Assembly: GCF_035917975.1 (NCBI RefSeq) | Contig: NZ_CP109130.1 | Span: 3,782,001-3,846,000, forward strand | Length of the DNA: 64,000 nt | Direction: 5' to 3' | Source: Streptosporangium sp. NBC_01756 | Lineage (GTDB): Bacteria; Actinomycetota; Actinomycetes; Streptosporangiales; Streptosporangiaceae | In this document: piece after piece, positions 16,002 through 22,533 of the stretch | Position numbering within the stretch: position 1 is the stretch's first letter | How the letters are laid out: each line of letters opens with the position of its first letter | Notes under the pieces: generated by a model | The model's input: only the letters and a program-made list of their open reading frames with translations | The model's database searches: none | What the model was told of the DNA's origin: nothing | Position numbers and translations under genes: made by a program

Positions 16002-17216
16002 ATGGGTGAGCACGTGATCGTGACCGACCTCGGGTACGGCGACGCAGGCAAGGGCACGGTCGTGGACTGGCTCTGTGCCCAGGGGCCCGTCCAGGCGGTC
16101 GTCAGGTTCAACGGGGGCGCTCAGGCGGCGCACAACGTCGTCCTGCCCGACGGGCGGCACCACACGTTCGCCCAGTTCGGGTCCGGGACGCTTCGGGGCG
16201 TCCCGACGCACCTGTCCCGGTTCATGGTGGTGGACCCGCTCGCTCTCGCCTCGGAGGCCGCGCACCTGACCGCGCTGGGGGTCCCCGACCCGTTCGGGCT
16301 GCTCACCGTGGACCGGGACGCGCTTCTCGCCACGCCTTACCACGTCGCGGCAGGACGGGCGCGGGAGTTGGCGCGGGGTGCGGGCCGGCACGGGTCGTGC
16401 GGGATGGGTGTTGGCGAGACCATGTCCTACGCCCTGGAGCATCCGGGTCTCGGGCCGACCGCCGGCGACTGCGAGAACCCGGCGCTGCTCACCCGGAAAC
16501 TGCACGCGCTCCGGGAGGCGCTGGGGGTGGCCGGACCGCCGGTGGAGGACTGTGTCGCGACCTTTCGGGCGTTCGCGGAGCGGGTGATCCTGGTGGACTC
16601 CTCGTTCACGAAGGCTCTGCTGCGGGGGCACCCGGTGGTCTTCGAGGGGGCACAGGGAGTGCTGCTCGACGAGTGGCACGGCTTCCACCCCTACACGACG
16701 TGGAGCACGACGACCTTCGCCAACGCGCTGGCCCTGCTCGACGGGGTGCCGGCCGTACGGCTGGGCGTGCTGCGCACCTTCACCCCCCGGCACGGGCCCG
16801 GCCCGCTGGTCACCGAGGATGCGGCGCTGGGAACGGCCGAGGCCCACAATATGGCCGGTCCGTGGCAGGGCCCCTTCCGCGCCGGCCACTTCGACGCGGT
16901 GGCCCACCGCTACGCGCTGGCGGTCGCGGGCGGGGCCGACGCGCTCGCGCTCACCCATCTGGACGCGCCGGTGTCGCGGATGTGCGTCTCCTACGACACC
17001 GGCGAACTCCCGGTGGGCACGGCGGGCGACCTCGACGGGCAGACCCGGCTGACCCGACGGGTGCTCCGGGCCCGTCCCCGCTACGCCGACGGCGTCGACG
17101 ACTGGCCCGCCGCCGTCGCCGACGCCCTCAACGTCCCGGTATGGCTGGGCTCGGCCGGCCCCACCGCCATGGACAAGATCCGACTGAGTGACGCGATCGC
17201 CCTTGAGAGGGTGTGA
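16002..17216 (+). CDS. Divergent adenylosuccinate-synthetase (PurA) homologue
   Basis: A GTP-dependent ligase fold of 404 residues, shorter than housekeeping PurA (about 427-430). The GTP loop GYGDAGKG keeps the catalytic Asp14, and GGAQAAHNVV keeps His44, so phosphoryl transfer chemistry should work. Several IMP/aspartate loops differ from canonical PurA: HGSCGMGVGETMSYA in place of the GTTKKGIGPAY-like region, FEGAQGVLLDEWHGFHPYTT instead of the LDIDHGTYPFVTSS type, and WQGPFRAGHFD instead of TGRPRRxGWFD. The protein is thus likely to act on another nucleotide or acceptor than IMP plus Asp. It lies with the vWA gene and not with the purine genes of this window. Confidence 0.8.
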   Translation: MGEHVIVTDLGYGDAGKGTVVDWLCAQGPVQAVVRFNGGAQAAHNVVLPDGRHHTFAQFGSGTLRGVPTHLSRFMVVDPLALASEAAHLTALGVPDPFGLLTVDRDALLATPYHVAAGRARELARGAGRHGSCGMGVGETMSYALEHPGLGPTAGDCENPALLTRKLHALREALGVAGPPVEDCVATFRAFAERVILVDSSFTKALLRGHPVVFEGAQGVLLDEWHGFHPYTTWSTTTFANALALLDGVPAVRLGVLRTFTPRHGPGPLVTEDAALGTAEAHNMAGPWQGPFRAGHFDAVAHRYALAVAGGADALALTHLDAPVSRMCVSYDTGELPVGTAGDLDGQTRLTRRVLRARPRYADGVDDWPAAVADALNVPVWLGSAGPTAMDKIRLSDAIALERV

Positions 17217-17268
17217 CCGGCAACGTACGCTCCATTTACCTGGTCATTACTTGCGTCCGGAGGTCTTG

Positions 17269-17493
17269 ATGGGTGTCGGGGTCAGCATCTTCTTTCTCAC
17301 GCTCGGCGCCATCCTCCGCTTCGCCATCGAACCCGACGTTCTCGGCAGGGATGTGCACATCGACATCATCGGGGTGATCTTCATGATCGTCGGAGCGATC
17401 GGGGTCGTGCTCAGCGTCGTACTGGCGCCCAAGCGCGGGCTGACGTCGGAGGACCGCCTGATGCACCGCGAGAACCATCCGCCGGAGGTCTAG
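17269..17493 (+). CDS. DUF6458-like small membrane protein
   Basis: A protein of 74 residues with two hydrophobic helices (about 4-20 and 33-52) separated by a short polar loop with VHIDIIG, and a charged tail. The pattern GVSIFFLTLGAILRFAI then GVIFMIVGAIGVV is that of the small actinobacterial DUF6458 family, whose function is unknown. ATG 17269 is preceded by GGAGG at a good distance. Its TAG stop shares the palindrome CTAG with the stop of the convergent Dabb gene. Confidence 0.85.
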   Translation: MGVGVSIFFLTLGAILRFAIEPDVLGRDVHIDIIGVIFMIVGAIGVVLSVVLAPKRGLTSEDRLMHRENHPPEV

Positions 17494-17783
17494 CAGACGT
17501 ACTGCACGGCCGCGCGTGAGGCCAGGATCGGCTTGATGTGTTCGGCGATCACAGCCTGGTGGGTCGGGTGGTCGCGGTAGACCACATAGTCGTCGACGCT
17601 GTCGAAATCGGCGACGACCGCGAAGTCGTGGTTTCCGGGATTCACTCCCGCGTCGGCCCCGACGACGTAGGCGCGGATTTCGGTGATGACCTCAGGCAGC
17701 TTGCGGAGCTCGGTCGCGACCGTGGCTTTCTGTTCGGCGGTGGCCCCTTCGGCCCAGGTGAAAAGCACGACATGCCGGAACAT
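17490..17783 (-). CDS. Dabb (stress-responsive A/B barrel) family protein
   Basis: A protein of 97 residues starting MFRHVVLFTW and ending HIKPILASRAAVQYVC, the classic dimeric alpha-beta barrel layout. The DFAVVADFDSVDDYVVYRDHPTHQ region (read in parts) is the family signature. Members are called stress-responsive but their reaction is mostly unknown. AAGGGAAG precedes the ATG at 17783. The gene reads towards, and overlaps by four bases, the DUF6458 gene. Confidence 0.9.
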   Translation of the reverse strand: MFRHVVLFTWAEGATAEQKATVATELRKLPEVITEIRAYVVGADAGVNPGNHDFAVVADFDSVDDYVVYRDHPTHQAVIAEHIKPILASRAAVQYVC

Positions 17784-17847
17784 GATCTTCCCTTCGTTCG
17801 AGTCCCCGTCAGCGTACGGCCACGCCCGCAACGGCGAAACAGCGGGG

Positions 17848-18009
17848 ACTAAATCCCATTTAGTATGGGTAGAACTATTTGTCCAGAAATGAGTTGATAT
17901 GCTCAATTTATTTCTTATTTATACAGCTATGTGGTGCTTTGCCAAAGCATAAGTGCTTTGCGGTGTCTTGATCGCTTCACCTCCGGCAGTCTGTGAATTG
18001 TCCAGAAAT
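17848..18009 (+). promoter_or_regulatory. AT-rich control region of the Cys-rich peptide gene
   Basis: Within high-GC surroundings this stretch is strongly AT-rich. It contains overlapping palindromes ACTAAA-TCCCA-TTTAGT (17848-17864) and CCCAT-TTAGT-ATGGG (17855-17869), the palindrome GCTTTG-C-CAAAGC (17936-17948), a repeat of GTGCTTTGC (17934-17942 and 17953-17961), and a perfect 12-bp direct repeat TTGTCCAGAAAT (17879-17890 and 17998-18009). It must include the promoter of the rightward peptide gene and probably that of the leftward Dabb gene. Binding factors are unknown. Confidence 0.6.
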
Positions 18010-18052
18010 CCATGAGGACGGATCCGTCTTCGCGTGAAAACCGGAGGACCGC

Positions 18053-18319
18053 ATGAAAACCAAGACTGCTGCCTCGTTCATCGCGAGCATGATGAGCGCG
18101 GGGCTGCTCGCCGGAGCACTCGCCGCAGGTCCCGCACAGGCATCGGTCACCGTGGCCTCACCCCCCGCCGTCCAGACCGCCACCACGGCCACGGGGTTCC
18201 TCACCGGCTGCGGCGGCTGCTGGAGACGGCGCTGCTGCTGTCGCTGTCATCGCTGCTGCGGATGCGGCGGCGGATGCGGCGGCGGGGGTTGGGGCGGCTG
18301 GGGTGGTGACTGGTGGTGA
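18053..18319 (+). CDS. Small secreted Cys/Gly/Trp-rich protein
   Basis: A protein of 88 residues. Residues 1-30 are a clear Sec signal peptide ending AQA before Ser31. After a short Thr/Ala/Pro linker, the last 38 residues hold ten Cys (53, 56, 61-63, 65, 68, 69, 71, 75), a basic stretch around 58-67 and five Trp (57, 80, 83, 87, 88) in a Gly-rich end finishing DWW. GGAGG lies 6 bases before the ATG. No known family is recognised. It could be a disulfide-rich or metal-binding surface peptide or an antimicrobial. Its tail resembles the 32-residue peptide encoded at 20574-20672, including Gly-Cys pairs, an Arg run and a Trp-Trp end. The gene is alone, with a GC-rich hairpin behind it. Confidence 0.8.
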   Translation: MKTKTAASFIASMMSAGLLAGALAAGPAQASVTVASPPAVQTATTATGFLTGCGGCWRRRCCCRCHRCCGCGGGCGGGGWGGWGGDWW

Positions 18320-18386
18320 TCCGTGGCCGGGTAGGCCGCCCGTCCTAAGCACGCAACACCGGGACAGAGGTGCCTTCCTCACCCGG

Positions 18387-18414
18387 CCGGCCCGGGGAAA
18401 CAGCCCCGGGCCGG
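18387..18414 (+). terminator. Terminator hairpin of the Cys-rich peptide gene
   Basis: CCGGCCCGGGG (18387-18397) pairs perfectly with CCCCGGGCCGG (18404-18414) around AAACAG. AAATTC follows rather than a T run. Confidence 0.7.
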
Positions 18415-18482
18415 AAATTCGGCGGCGTTTTCCGCAGGCCGTACTCAGCGGTCGAGCCGGACGGATTCATTCGCCTTCATGA

Positions 18483-18512
18483 TGAGCCCGCTCCTTTTCG
18501 GGAGCGGGCTCA
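18483..18512 (-). terminator. Hairpin behind the ABC exporter gene
   Basis: TGAGCCCGCTCC (18483-18494) pairs perfectly with GGAGCGGGCTCA (18501-18512). It lies 200 bp beyond the exporter stop, after a repeat region, and has the same stem sequence as the hairpin at 21053-21081. It is probably the leftward transcript end. Confidence 0.65.
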
Positions 18513-18550
18513 CCGTATTTCCCACCGTCCGGCACGTGACGCGTATCGCG

Positions 18551-18670
18551 GCTCCCGGATGCCCGACGCATATCGGAGCCCGACTCGGACGCCCGGAGCA
18601 TACCGAAGCCTGCCCGCCCCGTACGGCGCCTATCGGAGCGCTCCCGGATGCCCGGCGCATATCGGAACCC
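18551..18670. repeat. Degenerate repeats between the ABC exporter gene and its terminator
   Basis: GCTCCCGGATGCCCG plus CGCATATCGGA recurs at 18551-18581 and 18640-18670 (29 of 31 bases equal). Partial copies (GCATACCGAAGCC, GCGCCTATCGGAGC) fill the space between. No gene is seen in 18415-18711. Confidence 0.7.
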
Positions 18671-18711
18671 GGCCGCCGTGGCCCCCTGGGACCGTGTGCC
18701 GGGGACCGCTC

Positions 18712-20460
18712 TCAGACCGGGCGCGCTGTCGTGCCACGGCGTTCGGAGAGCCTGATCCTCGTCCGGATGGGGTTCCGGACGGGTTCGAGGACGACGATGC
18801 GGGCCGTCTCGGGGATGAGGCGGAGATCATGGGTGATCAGGATGGTCGTACGGCCGGACATGAGCCGCCCGAGAGGTTCCATGATCCGGGCCGCGGTGGG
18901 CGAGTCCAGTCCGGTCATCGGCTCGTCGAGGACGAGGACCGGGGCGTCGCGCAGAATCGCCCGGGCGATGGCGATCCGCTGGCGCTGTCCTCCGGACACG
19001 AGCCGGCCGCGTTGCCCGAGAGGCGTGTCGTATCCCTGGGGAAGCGTCCCGATGAAGTCGTGCACGTCCGCCATGACGGCGGCCCGGACGATGTCGTCCA
19101 TGGCGGCGTCCGGACGGCCGTAGGCGATGTTGTCGCACACGGTCCCGGAGAAGAGCAGGTTCTCCTGCTGGAGGATGGTGATGTTGTCGCGGAGCGACCG
19201 GCGTTCCAGGTCGCGGATGTCGGCTCCGTCGAGCAGGATGCGCCCGGCGGTGGGGTCGTAGAACCGCAGCAGGAGCTTGGTGAGGGTGGACTTGCCCGCA
19301 CCGCTGGGTCCGGTGCACACGATCAGCTCGCCCGGGCCGGCGCTGAAGGACAGGTTGCGCAACGTGGGGTCGGTCCTGTCCGGATAGGTGAAGCCGACGT
19401 CCTCGAAGTCGATCTGACCGCGGATCCGCCCGGCCAGGGGAGTCGCCGCGTCGCGGTCGGTGAGAGTGGGCCGGGTCCGCAGGATCTCGATGACACGGTC
19501 GGAGCCGGCCGCCGCCTCGGAGACGGTGAGCGCGAGCTGCCCGAGGCTCTGCACCGCCGGATAGAGATAGGCGAGATAGGCGGCGAAGGCGAGCAGCCCG
19601 CCGATGGTGAGGCGTCCGGCCGCGATCTCCCATGCGCCGAACCCGATGATGACGAGCATGCAGACGGTCTCGATGACCTGGACGACCGGTCCGTACAGGC
19701 CGGACAGCCCGGCCTGGCGGAGATTGGCCCGTAGCCAGGTGCGGCCCTCACCGTGCAGGCGCCGGGCCTCGGCCTCCTGACGGTTGTAGGCCTGCACGAG
19801 GGACTGGTTGGCCAGGCTCTCCTCGATGACGCTGCTCATGGTGCCGTTGCTGAGCCGCTCGCGCGCGGCGGCGTCTCTGAACCTCGACGCGAACACCTTG
19901 GAGACGATCAGGAAGGCCGGGACCATCGCAAAAGTGATCAGTGCCAGGTCCCACCGGATGTAGAAGGCCGCTCCGGCGAAGAAGACCACGCTGGCCGCCG
20001 TCGTGAAGAGCCGCACCAGACCGGAGCCGACCAGTTCCTCGATGGCTTCGACGTCGTTGGTGAGCCTGGCCATCAGGTCACCCAGTCGGCGCTTGTCGAA
20101 GAAGTCCGGGGTGAGCGTCTGGATGTGGGAGAACACTCTGTCCCGCAGCCGTAGCAGGAAGCGTTCGCCGCCCAGGGCCGTGGCGTAGGAACCGGTGAAG
20201 GAGGCCAGGCCCGCGACGACCGCCAGACCGAGCCACGCGGACGCGGGCCCCCAGAACGCCCCGAGGTTCCCGCGGCTGAGGACCTCGTCCGTGATGAGCC
20301 CGAACAGCCCGATCGCGGCGACCTCGCAGAGGGCCGCCACGATCGCCAGCACGACGCCGGCCGCGAACAGCCTGCGGATGCCGTGGGTGAAGGGCCAGAA
20401 CCTCCGGAAGGCCTCCCGGAGGGCGACCGACGGCGCGACAGCGGGCGGGGCGTCCACCAC
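18712..20460 (-). CDS. ABC exporter, fused membrane and ATPase domains
   Basis: A half-transporter of about 582 residues with six membrane helices (roughly residues 25-320) followed by the nucleotide-binding domain. Walker A is CTGPSGAGKST, the Q-loop region NITILQQENLLF, signature LVSGGQRQRIA, Walker B VLVLDEP and the H-loop LITHD. No C39 peptidase domain is present, so cargo would not be cut by the transporter itself. The frame is open to 20625, but GTG 20460 is preferred: GGAG is 8 bases upstream, the length then fits the family, and the longer form would read backwards through a terminator and a Ser-repeat tract. It lies directly behind the 32-residue peptide gene, with a hairpin in between, suggesting peptide export. 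Confidence 0.85.
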   Translation of the reverse strand: MVDAPPAVAPSVALREAFRRFWPFTHGIRRLFAAGVVLAIVAALCEVAAIGLFGLITDEVLSRGNLGAFWGPASAWLGLAVVAGLASFTGSYATALGGERFLLRLRDRVFSHIQTLTPDFFDKRRLGDLMARLTNDVEAIEELVGSGLVRLFTTAASVVFFAGAAFYIRWDLALITFAMVPAFLIVSKVFASRFRDAAARERLSNGTMSSVIEESLANQSLVQAYNRQEAEARRLHGEGRTWLRANLRQAGLSGLYGPVVQVIETVCMLVIIGFGAWEIAAGRLTIGGLLAFAAYLAYLYPAVQSLGQLALTVSEAAAGSDRVIEILRTRPTLTDRDAATPLAGRIRGQIDFEDVGFTYPDRTDPTLRNLSFSAGPGELIVCTGPSGAGKSTLTKLLLRFYDPTAGRILLDGADIRDLERRSLRDNITILQQENLLFSGTVCDNIAYGRPDAAMDDIVRAAVMADVHDFIGTLPQGYDTPLGQRGRLVSGGQRQRIAIARAILRDAPVLVLDEPMTGLDSPTAARIMEPLGRLMSGRTTILITHDLRLIPETARIVVLEPVRNPIRTRIRLSERRGTTARPV

Positions 20461-20530
20461 CGATCCGGCTCCGTCGGACGAGGACAAGGACGAAGGCGAG
20501 GACGAGGACGAGGACGAAGGCGGCGGTGAA

Positions 20531-20565
20531 AACGAGAACCGGCGGAGTGACCGCCGGTTCTCGTT
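20531..20565 (-). terminator. Terminator/attenuator between peptide gene and ABC exporter gene
   Basis: On the minus strand a perfect 15-bp stem (arms 20551-20565 and 20531-20545, AACGAGAACCGGCGG type) with a 5-base loop is followed by a short T stretch (GTTTTC). Its place 9 bases after the peptide stop and about 70 bases before the exporter start is typical of operons in which the small precursor is made in excess of the transporter. Confidence 0.85.
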
Positions 20566-20573
20566 CGATTCTT

Positions 20574-20672
20574 CTACCACCAGTAGCTTCGCCGCCACCG
20601 CCGCCGCCTGCATCCGCATCCGCATCCGGCAAGGGGCGCGCGGCTCGTCGGGAAGATCATGTTCAGTCTCAT
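20574..20672 (-). CDS. 32-residue cationic Cys/Trp-rich peptide
   Basis: A gene too short for normal callers. ATG 20672 is preceded by AAAGGAG and seven bases of spacer, the best ribosome site in the neighbourhood, and the frame ends at TAG 20574-20576 just before a terminator. The peptide starts MRLNMIFPTSRAPLAG and ends GCGCGCRRRRWRRSYWW. It has three Cys spaced by Gly, seven Arg and three Trp, with no obvious membrane signal. The end resembles the tail of the 88-residue secreted protein at 18053. The next gene in the same direction is an ABC exporter. It may be a leaderless antimicrobial, a signalling or metal-binding peptide, or a ribosomal peptide precursor; no modifying enzyme is adjacent. 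Confidence 0.7.
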   Translation of the reverse strand: MRLNMIFPTSRAPLAGCGCGCRRRRWRRSYWW

Positions 20673-21050
20673 GGAATATCTCCTTTGGGCTGACCTTTCA
20701 TCCGGTTGCCAATATCGACCATATCATCCATAACGGCACAAATCGCCAAATTCGACATCCATTGAAGACGCTTTAATCGATCATTCCGATAGCCCGCGGA
20801 ATCAGAATCGGTGCGTTTCACCCGGAATTTCCATAGAATCACATAACGAGCTTGACCTGCAGAGACGCTCTCAAAAGCGCACCCCATAGCAATCCCACAG
20901 GAAGGTCGGAACGGTCGACGAGATGGCAATCGGCGCGTGCGAAGCACGTCTCCCGGGGAGAGCGCATAAGTTTTCCATAAAAACCATGGAGGCGGCGGAC
21001 CGGCAAACGCCGAGTAAATCAGGTTGACCTGTCTGGGCATGCGGAAACAC
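20673..21050. other. AT-rich leader upstream of the peptide gene
   Basis: About 380 bases of lower GC content than the surroundings. A leftward frame of 123 codons (20669-21040) ends with TGA overlapping the peptide ATG (ATGA), but its third codon positions are only about half G/C, so I treat it as probably non-coding or foreign. The segment should carry the promoter of the peptide-exporter operon. Confidence 0.5.
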
Positions 21051-21052
21051 CG

Positions 21053-21081
21053 TGAGCCCGCTCCCCAGGGGAGCGGGCTCA
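21053..21081 (-). terminator. Terminator of the 2-oxoacid dehydrogenase operon
   Basis: TGAGCCCGCTCCC (21053-21065) pairs perfectly with GGGAGCGGGCTCA (21069-21081). It is 14 bp past the E2 stop. The stem matches the hairpin at 18483-18512 over 12 bp. Confidence 0.8.
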
Positions 21082-21094
21082 GGTCACCTCGCCG

Positions 21095-22519
21095 TCAGTT
21101 CCAGGCGAGCATGCGCAGCGGGTCTTCCAGCATGGCGCCGACGTCGCGCAGGAAGAGCGAGCCGAGCTCCCCGTCCACGACCCGGTGATCGAAGGAGAGC
21201 GCCAGCGTGCACACCTTACGGGGCACGATCTGCCCGTCCACCACCCATGGCAGGTCCCTGATCTGGCCGAAGGCCAGGATCGCCGATTCACCCTGGTTGA
21301 GGATCGGCGTGCCCGCGTCCACCCCGAACACGCCCACATTCGTGATCGTGATCGTGCCCCCGGCCATCTCGGCGGGCTGGGTACGGCCGGCTCTGGCGGT
21401 CTCAGCGAGGGCGCCGAGGGCCCTGGCCAGGTCCGGGAGGGAGAGGGCGTGGGCGTCCTTGACGTTGGGGACGAGCAGGCCGCGCGGGGTCGCCGCCGCG
21501 ATGCCCAGGTTCACGTAGTGCTTGACCACGATCTCCTGCGCGGACTCGTCCCACATCGAGTTGATCATCGGATGGCGCCGGGCCGCGACGAGCACCGCCT
21601 TCGCCACCAGGAGCAGCGGCGACACCTTGACCTCGGCGAAGTCGGGGAGCAGCCGTAGCCGGACGACCGCGTCCATGGTCGCGGTCACGTCCACCTGGAG
21701 GAACTCGGTGACGTGCGGCGCGGTGAACGCGGAGGCCACCATCGCCTGCGCGGTCGCCTTCCGCACGCCCTTGACCGGGATCCGCTCCTCACCCGCCGGT
21801 ACGGCCCGCGACACGGCCGGGGAGGCCGCTCCGACCGCCGAGTGGACGTCGTCCCGGGTGATCGAGCCCTGCGGGCCGCTTCCGGTGAGCTCCGTCAGGT
21901 CCACCCCGAGGTCTCTGGCCAGTTTCCGCACGGGGGGCTTGGCCAGCGCCGCGCCCCGCCCCGGGCGCGAGGCGGTGTCCGGCTCGCGCCACGACGGGGA
22001 CGCTGGAACGGCCTCCCCGACGAGGCCGGGGGAACCGGCGAGCGCCGTGTCCTCCCGGACGGGCGCCGTGTCCTCCCGGACGGGCGCCGTGTCCTCCCGG
22101 ACGGGCGGCCGGGTGACGGGCGGGGTGGACGTCGCCTTGCGGGCCCGGCGTTTGGCGGTGCCCATCTTCACGCCGTAGCCCACCAGGACCGGCTGGCGCT
22201 CCTCCTTGGGGACCGCGGGGACCATGTCGTCGGCCAGCGCCTCCACGCGCTCGGGAACGGGCGCGGCGGCGGGGACCGGAGCGCTGCCGTCGTCGACGGA
22301 GATGATCGGCCTGCCGACGTCGACGGTCTCCCCCTCATCGGCCATCAGGGCCGCCACCACGCCGTCGAACGGGCAGGGCAGCTCGACGACGGCCTTGGCC
22401 GTCTCGATCTCCACGATGATCTGGTTGACCTTGACCGGGTCACCGGCCTTCACGTGCCAGCGGACGATCTCGGCCTCGGTCAGGCCCTCACCCACATCGG
22501 GGAGCTTGAACTCCTTCAT
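21095..22519 (-). CDS. 2-oxoacid dehydrogenase E2 (dihydrolipoyl acyltransferase)
   Basis: Core acyltransferase of a pyruvate or branched-chain 2-oxoacid dehydrogenase complex, 474 residues. The lipoyl domain is residues 1-80 with lipoyl Lys in VEIETAKAVVE (about 43). A flexible linker contains three tandem copies of VREDTAP-type heptads (DNA repeats of 21 bp around 22040-22100). The E3/E1-binding domain is around 195-235 (KPPVRKLARDLGVDL), and the catalytic domain ends with SFDHRVVDGELG, carrying the active His and Asp. ATG 22519 has GGAGG upstream. It is 14 bp behind the E1beta stop, in one operon. No E3 gene is present here. Confidence 0.92.
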   Translation of the reverse strand: MKEFKLPDVGEGLTEAEIVRWHVKAGDPVKVNQIIVEIETAKAVVELPCPFDGVVAALMADEGETVDVGRPIISVDDGSAPVPAAAPVPERVEALADDMVPAVPKEERQPVLVGYGVKMGTAKRRARKATSTPPVTRPPVREDTAPVREDTAPVREDTALAGSPGLVGEAVPASPSWREPDTASRPGRGAALAKPPVRKLARDLGVDLTELTGSGPQGSITRDDVHSAVGAASPAVSRAVPAGEERIPVKGVRKATAQAMVASAFTAPHVTEFLQVDVTATMDAVVRLRLLPDFAEVKVSPLLLVAKAVLVAARRHPMINSMWDESAQEIVVKHYVNLGIAAATPRGLLVPNVKDAHALSLPDLARALGALAETARAGRTQPAEMAGGTITITNVGVFGVDAGTPILNQGESAILAFGQIRDLPWVVDGQIVPRKVCTLALSFDHRVVDGELGSLFLRDVGAMLEDPLRMLAWN

Positions 22520-22533
22520 CGTTCCTCCCCTCC

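Noticed and set aside
14943-16958. 671-codon leftward frame across the vWA and PurA-like genes
   Set aside because: Crosses two well-supported genes and a promoter; no domain.
16002-17216. PurZ (aminoadenine synthesis, phage type)
   Set aside because: PurZ lacks the PurA catalytic Asp, which is present here (Asp14), and no other Z-genome genes are near.
20461-20625. N-terminal extension of the ABC exporter
   Set aside because: It reads through the 32-residue peptide gene, a terminator and a hexanucleotide Ser-coding repeat; GTG 20460 gives the normal family length.
18053-20672. Lanthipeptide or lasso-peptide cluster
   Set aside because: No LanM/LanBC, cyclase, leader peptidase or B/C protein genes in the neighbourhood.
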